From Gammaproteobacteria bacterium (lineage in GTDB: Bacteria > Pseudomonadota > Gammaproteobacteria > SURF-13): DNA of 10,848 nucleotides. Shown piece by piece: positions 5,766 through 10,848 of the stretch (position 1 is the stretch's first letter; every line of letters starts with the position of its first letter). The stretch is from NCBI GenBank assembly GCA_023381235.1, contig JAMCTV010000136.1, positions 926-11,773 of the forward strand, given 5' to 3'. A program made the position numbers and the translations under genes. The notes beneath the pieces were generated by a model. It did not search any database and was not told the origin of the DNA. It worked only from the letters and a program-made list of their open reading frames with translations.

Positions 5766-7115
5766 TCAGGATACCGGTTTTTGGTAGGTGTCCAACCAGC
5801 CGCCCGGCACCTTGGCGAAGCCGCCCGTGCTGTTGGGAGGGATACCGGAGAGGTCCAGATAACGCGAAGTGTAATTACCGGACCCAAGATCAATATCATG
5901 ATCGGAAACAAGCCCACCCCACAGAGTGGGTCCGCCATTCAGCGTGACATTCCCGCCGCCTTTCAAATAAATAAGTCCATAAAAGACGTTGTTACTGTTC
6001 ATCCTGAAATCCCCCTCTACCACAATAATGGCTGGCGCATCGGCGCTGCCAACGTTTGCTCCTATGGCGCAGTCGCCAGTAACCCAAAATAGTCCGGACG
6101 ACGCCCCGCTGAGACCGCTGCAATCTGCCAGAACGGTGGATTGACTTTTGATGGTGTCGGCCTCGGAGTTGGGGACGCCGAAGACATAGTCGAATGGATC
6201 GGTTGGGAAATCGGCATCATTACCTGCGATGTCTCCGCCATTGGTATTTTTGTCAGTCAACTTGTTTGCTCCGCTACAGTTCGAGCCCGGCACACAGGTT
6301 TGCGCGCTGCCGTCCACGTCCACATTGTCGCGTGACCATACGGACAGTGGCTTGTCAGCCGTCAAGGGAGGGTAAAATGATGCCGCCGGGGAGGGATTTC
6401 CGTGCACGGAAATGTTGCCCTTGAGTTCCACCTTACCCAGTGCGGCGAGCGGACTGGGCGGCGCAGTAACGAGGGAGAAATACTTCACGACCTGCTGGAT
6501 GACGGCGCTGCCGGCCAGCGGATCGGAGTTGGGAATTACCGAGGCGAGGATGATCATTCTGGGCTGGTCATCCACAGCGCCACCCACGCTTTCTGTGAGA
6601 TAATGAACAGTGGTGGTATAGGGGCTGCCGGGCAGGTTGATTTGATTGGGTGCGGTATATCTAAGCCAGGTATTGCCGTATTTGTTGGTCTGGCCGTCAC
6701 CGCAGGGCAGGGCAGTTTCCGAGGTGGTGCAGGGTGTCCAGCTCGGCGTGCTGGCGACGTTACGCCACCCCCCCGTTCCTGTCGAGTTAATTTTAGGCAG
6801 ATTGGCGTTGAGATAGGCGATGGCCTGCTCGACTGCTGCCTGTGCGGTTTCGTGCGCGGTCAGCGTGCGCACGTCGTTGGCGGAGATGCGCTGCTCCACG
6901 CTGCCCACCTTGGCGACATTAAAGGTGATGAGGGTGACGGCGATCAACAGTATCAGTGAGATCGCCAGCGTTGCCATGCCGCACTGGCGTTTGAACGTTG
7001 GAATGGGGCGAGCATGTGCTGACTGCACAACGGTATGCCCAGTCGCTCCCGGCGTCCTGTCCCCCGCGACACCAATGCGTCCTTGCATGCCGGAATTAGG
7101 GTTGATATAGGTCAT
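5766..7115 (-). CDS. pilX: Large PilX-like minor pilin with extended leader and C-terminal domain
   Basis: PilX proteins are minor pilins incorporated with PilV and PilW. This 449-residue ORF has the PilX N-terminal signature around residues 42-66 (KRQCG|MATLAISLILL, then AVTLITFNVAKVGSVEQR). The +5 Glu is absent, as is common in PilX. It differs from typical PilX (about 200 residues) in two ways. The leader before the cleavage glycine is 46 residues and includes a copy of the in-frame repeat (QGRIGVAGDRTPGAT, residues 11-25). A long C-terminal part has paired cysteines and glycine-rich strands (VEGDFRMNSNNVFYGLIYLK, GGNVTLNGGPTLWGGL) suggestive of a beta-helix-like fold. The ATG at 7115 overlaps the pilW end by 20 bases; no ribosome binding site is seen. 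A later GTG within residue 30 could give a 17-residue leader. Confidence 0.72.
   Translation of the reverse strand: MTYINPNSGMQGRIGVAGDRTPGATGHTVVQSAHARPIPTFKRQCGMATLAISLILLIAVTLITFNVAKVGSVEQRISANDVRTLTAHETAQAAVEQAIAYLNANLPKINSTGTGGWRNVASTPSWTPCTTSETALPCGDGQTNKYGNTWLRYTAPNQINLPGSPYTTTVHYLTESVGGAVDDQPRMIILASVIPNSDPLAGSAVIQQVVKYFSLVTAPPSPLAALGKVELKGNISVHGNPSPAASFYPPLTADKPLSVWSRDNVDVDGSAQTCVPGSNCSGANKLTDKNTNGGDIAGNDADFPTDPFDYVFGVPNSEADTIKSQSTVLADCSGLSGASSGLFWVTGDCAIGANVGSADAPAIIVVEGDFRMNSNNVFYGLIYLKGGGNVTLNGGPTLWGGLVSDHDIDLGSGNYTSRYLDLSGIPPNSTGGFAKVPGGWLDTYQKPVS
7042..7084 (-). repeat. In-frame palindromic coding element, copy 3 (5' end of pilX)
   Basis: The plus strand reads GTCGCTCCCGGCGTCCTGTC and then CCCCGCGACAC, matching the reverse complement of the mtnB copy over about 40 bases with roughly eight differences. 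The outer stem GTCGC (7042-7046) / GCGAC (7066-7070) is intact; the far end has diverged. It lies 11 bases beyond the pilW stop, in the pilX leader region, and is read in the same element strand and frame as in mtnB. Confidence 0.72.
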
Positions 7116-7767
7116 TGTGCACGCGCACCGTGTCTTGCAGGGTACGGCTCACTGTGGTGTCCTTGCGCAGCCGTCCTGACAAGGTGACGGTCACCTCGCG
7201 CACGACGATGCTGCTGGCGCCGGACCCCGATCCGTCAATGTCCGCACTCCTGGTGGCGAGCGCGAAGTTGAGGCCGGTGATTTCCGTGGTCACCGTATCA
7301 TTGATGTCTTCCCAGCCTCCGGCCGAGCAGTCCGCGCCGCTTTGGCGGGTTTCCGCCGCGCCGTCATTCAAACGGAAGCCAAAGCGCTCATCGTCACCCG
7401 ATGGCGAGGTGGTTACGACGCCGTCGCCGTTCCTGTCATAGCTCAAGGTGATGCAGGAGTCGTCGGGTTCCGAGCCATATTTGCCGGGGTTATCCAGCGT
7501 GAAGGGGTTGGTATCCGAGTTCCCGGGCACGGTGGCGGAGGAGGCATTGCCCCAATACCCGGCGCGCCGGAGATCGCGCGTCATCAAGCTCATGATGGCT
7601 TGGAGTTCCTGGTGCAGCCTGGCCATTTTAAGGGTGTCGCCGCTCGCCTTTACATTGTGCGCGAACATCGTCGTCACCCCCGCCAATACCAGCAGGCCCA
7701 CGGCGATGGAGATCATCAGCTCCACCAGGCTGAAGCCGGACGCGCGGTGATGGACGGGTCTTAGCAT
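7096..7767 (-). CDS. pilW: Type IV pilus minor pilin, PilW-like
   Basis: This minor pilin takes part in type IV pilus initiation at the inner membrane. The 223-residue product has the leader MLRPVHHRASG with cleavage at G11|F12 and Glu16 at +5 (FSLVELMISIAVGLLVLAG). The pattern ELMISIAVGLLVLAGV and the later MTRDLRRAGYWG are characteristic of PilW. The C-terminal half holds a cysteine pair and ends in beta-rich sequence. The ATG overlaps the fimT stop by seven bases (ATGCTAA), and its own end overlaps pilX by 20 bases, so the operon is likely translationally coupled. Both GYWGN and the following Ser/Thr-rich segments fit secreted pilin surfaces. Confidence 0.87.
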   Translation of the reverse strand: MLRPVHHRASGFSLVELMISIAVGLLVLAGVTTMFAHNVKASGDTLKMARLHQELQAIMSLMTRDLRRAGYWGNASSATVPGNSDTNPFTLDNPGKYGSEPDDSCITLSYDRNGDGVVTTSPSGDDERFGFRLNDGAAETRQSGADCSAGGWEDINDTVTTEITGLNFALATRSADIDGSGSGASSIVVREVTVTLSGRLRKDTTVSRTLQDTVRVHNDLYQP

Positions 7768-8300
7768 GATCCCGAACTCGGTTTGTAATCAGGCACGTCA
7801 TCAGAGCAAATGCGCACGCGCCCCGGGCTGCTGACGATGACCTTCACCGTGCCGATGGCGCTGGATTGCAAAGATACTCTACCCTGCGGACTGGCGGTTC
7901 CCCGCCGCGGGTCGAAGGTGACATTGCCGGATGCAAAGGTGTTCTCGCTCAAAGTAACGTTTCTAAACCCCGTGCCCGCCACCACCTTCTGCACGCCGCC
8001 CACGGTGCAATTGCCGGGCGCCGAACTGCAGTTGCAGGCGCTGGAGGTATCGTCATCCATGCCGTAGCACCAGGTGCTTGTGCCGGTGAAATAAACGGTC
8101 ACATTCCTGTTTTGGCGGATAGCCTCGCTGCGCGCGTACTGGAGATCGCTGTAGAGCTGTTCCACCGCTCCGGTCAGGCGCCGTTTGTCCAGCGTGGTCT
8201 GGAAGGAGGGGATGCCGACGGCGAGCAGGATGGCGAGCACCGCCACGGCGATCATCAGTTCCACCAGAGTGAAACCCCTGTTTGTACGCACCAGATGCAT
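7761..8300 (-). CDS. fimT: Type II secretion/type IV pilus pseudopilin, FimT/GspH family
   Basis: This is a minor pseudopilin of the GspH/FimT family, processed by the prepilin peptidase. The 179-residue product begins MHLVRTNRG with cleavage at G9|F10 and Glu14 at +5 (FTLVELMIAVAVLAILLAVGIPSF). YSDLQYARSEAIRQNRNVTVYF is the GspH/FimT hallmark region. Several cysteines (WCYG, CNCSS, GNC, and the C-terminal CSDD and GSC) suggest disulfides. The open frame continues upstream to 8543, but the ATG at 8300 is chosen because GAGGAG lies five bases before it and the leader length is normal. It heads the minus-strand operon and is divergent from pilE. FimU is an alternative name. Confidence 0.85.
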   Translation of the reverse strand: MHLVRTNRGFTLVELMIAVAVLAILLAVGIPSFQTTLDKRRLTGAVEQLYSDLQYARSEAIRQNRNVTVYFTGTSTWCYGMDDDTSSACNCSSAPGNCTVGGVQKVVAGTGFRNVTLSENTFASGNVTFDPRRGTASPQGRVSLQSSAIGTVKVIVSSPGRVRICSDDVPDYKPSSGSC

Positions 8301-8334
8301 GGACGCTCCTCTTTCCTGAGTGTATGGTAGTTCA

Positions 8335-8390
8335 AGCGGCGCCAGTTTAATATATCCTTCATTGCCGCTGGTCAGCAAAATTGCGCCGCT
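8335..8390 (-). promoter_or_regulatory. Putative fimT operon promoter inside an inverted repeat
   Basis: On the minus strand TATATT (plus positions 8349-8354) could be a -10 box, with TTGCTG as a weak -35 box 18 bases upstream. The region is bracketed by complementary octamers AGCGGCGC (8335-8342) and GCGCCGCT (8383-8390), which could serve as an operator. The -35 match is only three of six, so this is tentative. Confidence 0.35.
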
Positions 8391-8405
8391 CGTCGGAAAC
8401 AGGTC

Positions 8406-8438
8406 GCCAAGCCTCATCCGGCTTGGCATATAGAAGGC
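8406..8438 (+). promoter_or_regulatory. Inverted repeat and possible sigma-54 promoter of pilE
   Basis: GCCAAGCC (8406-8413) and GGCTTGGC (8420-8427) form a perfect 8-bp inverted repeat with a 6-base loop. Its right arm overlaps TTGGCATATAGAAGGCG, in which GG (8425-8426) and GC (8437-8438) are ten bases apart, as required for a -24/-12 sigma-54 promoter. The -24 half is good and the -12 half is weak (AGGC instead of TTGC). Pilin genes are often sigma-54 dependent, so the site deserves attention, but it could be chance. Confidence 0.35.
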
Positions 8439-8466
8439 GACGGAACCCACTTTACGGAGCTTGGAT

Positions 8467-8892
8467 ATGAAAAAGCAACACTTGGGATTTACCCTGATCG
8501 AACTGATGATCGTGGTGGCCATCGTCGGCCTGTTGGCGGCCATCGCTTATCCTTCATATATGGATTCGGTACGCAAGGGGCGGCGCGCGGAGGCGATTAC
8601 TGCGCTTTATCAGATACAACTGGCGCAAGAGAAGTGGCGCGCCAATAATAGTACATATACCGGCACTTTGGGGACGGGAGGGCTTGGACTTAGCGCTACC
8701 GTGCCCGCGAGCGGCACAGCTTACTATGATCTTGCCCTTAGTAATAACTCGGCTACGGGTTTTACGGCGAAAGCGACCGCCAAAACCACAGGAGGACAGG
8801 ATAAAGACACCGCTGGGGGGATAAGCTGCAAGGAACTTACCTTGACACAAAGCGGTCCGTCAGGGCAAGACGCCTGCTGGGGCAAGAATTGA
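8467..8892 (+). CDS. pilE: Type IV pilus minor pilin PilE
   Basis: This is a minor pilin of the type IV pilus, related to the major pilins. The 141-residue product has the short leader MKKQHLG with cleavage at G7|F8 and Glu12 at +5 (FTLIELMIVVAIVGLLAAIAYPSY). Arg-rich RKGRRAEAITALYQIQLAQEKW follows, then a globular domain. Near the C-terminus the cysteine pair SCKELTL and DACWGKN matches the disulfide region of PilE. The ATG at 8467 is supported by GGAG seven bases upstream; a TTG at 8461 in frame is rejected. It is divergent from the fimT operon and precedes thiO by 37 bases. A major PilA is less likely because of the C-terminus and the neighbourhood. Confidence 0.85.
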   Translation: MKKQHLGFTLIELMIVVAIVGLLAAIAYPSYMDSVRKGRRAEAITALYQIQLAQEKWRANNSTYTGTLGTGGLGLSATVPASGTAYYDLALSNNSATGFTAKATAKTTGGQDKDTAGGISCKELTLTQSGPSGQDACWGKN

Positions 8893-8948
8893 CCGCAACT
8901 GATCACTTGGCTCAAATCCCAGCAAATATGTGAGCGACTGCCTCATCA

Positions 8949-9003
8949 GTGGCTCCCGGCATCCAGCTTCCCGCGACACTGGCACATCCCTGTGCGTCGT
9001 CGG
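8949..9003 (-). repeat. In-frame palindromic coding element, copy 2 (in thiO)
   Basis: This is the inverted copy of the mtnB element, with four differences in the 52-base core by my count. It is read from the opposite element strand, giving GSRHPASRDTGTSLCVVG. It separates MSDCLI from VGAGVIGL, which together would make an ordinary ThiO N-terminus. Deleting 51 bases would restore that frame exactly. Confidence 0.85.
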
Positions 9004-9106
9004 CGCGGGTGTGATCGGCCTCATGACCGCGCGCGAGTTGACGCGGGCAGGTGTGCGCGTGACCGTCATCGAGCGCAGCGAGGCTGGGCGCGAGTCGTCA
9101 TGGGCA

Positions 9107-9116
9107 GGGGGGGGGG
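9107..9116 (+). repeat. Homopolymeric G10 tract in thiO
   Basis: Ten consecutive G lie between GCA and ATTTTG in thiO. The conserved Gly-Gly-Gly-Ile-Leu-Ser-Pro motif needs nine G here. The extra G shifts the downstream frame by one base. Such tracts are classical slipped-strand mispairing sites and also common sequencing-error sites. Confidence 0.9.
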
Positions 9117-10087
9117 ATTTTGTCCCCGCTTTATCCGTGGCGCGCGCCGCAGGCCGTCACGCAACTGGCGCAATGGGGGCAGCAATATTATCCAGCGCTG
9201 GCGCAGGAGTTGTTGGCCGAGACCGGGATAGATATCGAATACACGCCCAGCGGAATGCTGCATCTCGATGTGGATGAGCGCGATCAGGCACAGCGCTGGG
9301 CGGGGCAGGCCAAAGTGAGGCTGGAGTTGCTCTCCGGCAGTGCGCTCAAGGAGTCCGAGCCGGCGCTCTCTGCCCAATCTGCGCTCTATTTTCCACATGT
9401 CGCGCAAGTGCGCAACCCGCGTCTGCTGAGCGCGTTGAAAGCAAGCCTGTTGCAACAGGGAGTGCGTATCGAGGAGCACTGCGAGGTTACCGGCCTTGCG
9501 GTCGCGCGCGGCAAAATTACCGGGGTGGAAACCGCGCGCGGCGTCATCCCCGCCGATCAGGTGATGGTCGCGGCGGGGGCGTGGAGCGGCAAGCTGCTCG
9601 GCGCTATGGGCGTGGAGCTTGCCATTGCCCCGGTGCGCGGGCAGATGATTTTGTTCCGCGCCTGGCCCGGTCTGTTACGGCATATCGTGGTGCGCGCGGA
9701 GCATTATCTGATACCGCGCCGCGACGGGAGGGTGCTGGCGGGCAGTACCGTGGAACAGGCGGGCTTCGACTGCTCTACCACCGCGGCGGCGCTGGCCGAG
9801 CTTAAACAGGCGGCGCTGGAGATGGTCCCGGTTCTGGCCGAGTGTGAAATTGAACGCCACTGGGCGGGTTTGCGTCCTGGTTCGGAGCATGGCATACCCA
9901 CCATCACGGCGCATCCCGGAATCAGGGGCTTGTACGTGAACAGCGGTCACTTTCGCAACGGCATTGCGCTCGCGCCCGCCTCGGCGCGCCTGGCGGCTGG
10001 TCTCATGCTGAACCGCCCGGCCATTTTTGACGGCGCGGCTTATGCCATCCCGGCCGGGTCCGGCGCTGTAAATTTATCACGCCAGGA

Positions 10088-10117
10088 TAGACTTTGATTA
10101 AATTTTCATCATATACT
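10088..10117 (+). promoter_or_regulatory. Putative promoter and operator of the irr-like gene
   Basis: TAGACT (10088-10093) and TATACT (10112-10117) are spaced by 18 bases as -35 and -10 boxes. The spacer is almost exactly filled by a 17-base palindrome (10095-10111), TGATTAAA-T-TTTCATCA, with one mismatch between the arms. Its shape resembles Fur-family operators. It overlaps the thiO stop codon. A transcript start about seven bases after the -10 box falls at the ATG (10125), so the mRNA may be leaderless. Autorepression is an inference. Confidence 0.5.
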
Positions 10118-10124
10118 TGGCACG

Positions 10125-10553
10125 ATGGAACAGTACAGCACTTCATGCACGGCGGAGCAGGACATCGCGCAGTTGCTGCGCAAGCAGGGCATCAACCCTA
10201 CCCAGCAGCGCGTCGAGATCGCCCAGATCATGCTGGCGCGTCCGCAGCATCTATCGGCGGACCAGATACTCGGCATGGTCAACCGGGAGCACGCCACGGT
10301 GTCCAAGGCGACGGTGTACAACACCCTGCGCCTGTTTGTGCAGCACGGGCTGGTTCACGAGGTGATCGTGGATCCGAGCAAGGTATTCTACGACTCCAAC
10401 ACCGGGGCGCATCACCACATCTACAATGTGGACACCGGCATGCTGATGGACATCGAGGCCGACCAGCTCAACCTGCCCGCCATGCCGCCGCTGCCGGAGG
10501 GCACGGTGGCCGAGGGCGTGGACGTTATCATACGGGTGCGTAATAGCCACTAA
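10125..10553 (+). CDS. Fur-family transcriptional regulator, Irr-like
   Basis: This is a DNA-binding regulator of the Fur superfamily with 142 residues. The winged helix is around residues 14-80, with the recognition helix SKATVYNTLRLF at 60-71. The dimerisation part has VFYDSNTGAHHHIYNVDTG, with HHH at 96-98, and ends PEGTVAEGVDVIIRVRNS. The HHH motif, the D-I-E acidic stretch and the end resemble rhizobial Irr (haem/iron response regulator) more than Fur, Zur or PerR. Its only cysteine is Cys8; the CxxC pairs that hold structural zinc in Fur and PerR are absent. There is no Shine-Dalgarno sequence before the ATG. The effector (haem, iron or peroxide) cannot be told from the sequence. A PerR-like role is the alternative. 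Confidence 0.82.
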   Translation: MEQYSTSCTAEQDIAQLLRKQGINPTQQRVEIAQIMLARPQHLSADQILGMVNREHATVSKATVYNTLRLFVQHGLVHEVIVDPSKVFYDSNTGAHHHIYNVDTGMLMDIEADQLNLPAMPPLPEGTVAEGVDVIIRVRNSH

Positions 10554-10631
10554 CCCGGATGGAAAGTACGCCAGAAATGGCGGAGATGCCCAGGAACCCT
10601 ATCCCCATCACTTCTGCAGCCCTCTCCCTCA

Positions 10632-10657
10632 TTCCCTCTCCCTGAAGGAAGAGGGAA
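10632..10657. repeat. CCCTCTCCC hairpin repeat, copy 2 (degenerate)
   Basis: TTCCCTCT (10632-10639) pairs with AGAGGGAA (10650-10657) around a ten-base loop. CCTCTCCC also occurs just upstream at 10621-10628. It is related to the hairpin at 3519-3543. It lies in the gene-free gap between the irr-like gene and the tRNA; the rest of that gap (10554-10711) shows nothing identifiable. Confidence 0.45.
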
Positions 10658-10711
10658 GAGCAAAGCGAAGGGTGTCGAGCCGAAGCGCTATGCGCGTTTT
10701 ATTAAGAATTG

Positions 10712-10787
<76 letters not shown>

Positions 10788-10848
10788 TTACATGTTGTTT
10801 TTGCCGTAAAACTTCACGCCGAATTTGATCTTTTCCCGGCTCTGCGCG
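10788..10848 (-). CDS. Unrecognised protein, C-terminal end only
   Basis: The minus strand reads AQSREKIKFGVKFYGKNNM followed by TAA (10788-10790). The stop directly abuts the tRNA CCA end, so the two are convergent with no room for a terminator. Only 19 residues are visible, with an alternating basic/hydrophobic pattern. I do not recognise the family, and the frame could be fortuitous. Confidence 0.35.
   Translation of the reverse strand, partial: AQSREKIKFGVKFYGKNNM

Larger units (their letters stand above)
8930..10097 (+). pseudogene. thiO: Glycine/D-amino-acid oxidase ThiO, frameshifted in a G10 tract
   Basis: ThiO is an FAD-dependent oxidase that makes the iminoacetate unit for thiamine thiazole synthesis; it belongs to the DAO family. 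Frame 1 starts at a GTG (8930) and encodes the dinucleotide-binding motif GAGVIG and the strand VRVTVIER, then SSWAGG. The family sequence would continue GGGILSPLYPWR, but the run of ten G (9107-9116) puts this into another frame, which continues to 10097. Nine G would restore one uninterrupted protein of about 389 residues. The C-terminal part keeps VMVAAGAWSG, PVRGQMILF, RHWAGLRPGSEHGIP and NSGHFRNGIALAP. Codons 7-23 come from the repeat element at 8949-9003. No other disabling change is seen, so the gene may be phase-variable, rescued by slippage, or misassembled. The start lacks a ribosome binding site. In Pseudomonas a homologue also borders fimT. Confidence 0.82.

Noticed and set aside
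8301..8543. Upstream extension of fimT
   Set aside because: It would add 81 residues before a normal prepilin leader and run antisense across the pilE start; the ATG at 8300 has a strong ribosome binding site.
4088..9003. Classical insertion sequence or transposon remnant
   Set aside because: The repeated units are about 50 bp with no transposase, no long terminal repeats and no obvious target duplications.
9120..10097. An independent oxidase gene starting at TTG 9120
   Set aside because: It would lack the FAD-binding N-terminus that is present just upstream in another frame; a single-base frameshift in thiO explains both parts.

Overview
The window (about 60% G+C by eye) looks like a chromosomal segment of a gammaproteobacterium or a close relative. 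The rho-trxA / rhlB arrangement is the one known from enteric bacteria. The combination ispH - minor type IV pilin genes - thiO matches the neighbourhood known from Pseudomonas aeruginosa. I cannot name the genus.

Layout. (1) 1-1136, minus strand: the 5' part of rho and a complete trxA. (2) 1367-2659, plus strand: rhlB, divergent from trxA. (3) 2660-2943: a gene-free stretch with three strong inverted repeats, then a promoter and a heptamer-repeat leader for the next gene. (4) 2944-5204, plus strand: mtnD and mtnB (methionine salvage), then ispH (isoprenoid synthesis), whose start overlaps the mtnB stop. (5) 5233-8300, minus strand: a tightly packed minor pilin operon fimT-pilW-pilX-pilV, without a pilY1 gene in the window. 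(6) 8467-8892, plus strand: pilE, divergent from fimT. (7) 8930-10097: thiO (glycine/D-amino-acid oxidase family), split by a one-base frameshift in a run of ten G. (8) 10125-10553: an Irr-like Fur-family regulator with a palindromic putative operator inside its promoter. (9) 10712-10787: tRNA-Thr(CGT), followed by the 3' end of an unrecognised minus-strand gene.

The most unusual signal is a short hairpin-forming element of about 50 bp present three times inside or at the edge of protein-coding genes: in mtnB, in pilX and in thiO. All three copies keep the host gene's reading frame. In mtnB and pilX the same element strand and frame are read (related peptides QGRASVAGGRMPGAT and QGRIGVAGDRTPGAT). 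In thiO the opposite strand is read (GSRHPASRDTGTSLCVVG). Removing it restores what look like ordinary family sequences in mtnB and thiO. This resembles the in-frame palindromic elements known from Rickettsia and Wolbachia genes, here in a gammaproteobacterial setting.

Other points of note are the G10 tract that puts thiO out of frame (phase variation, slippage or assembly error), two genes (rhlB and the irr-like gene) whose -10 boxes place the transcript start almost on the ATG (possible leaderless mRNAs), and an oversized PilX-like protein in an operon lacking pilY1.
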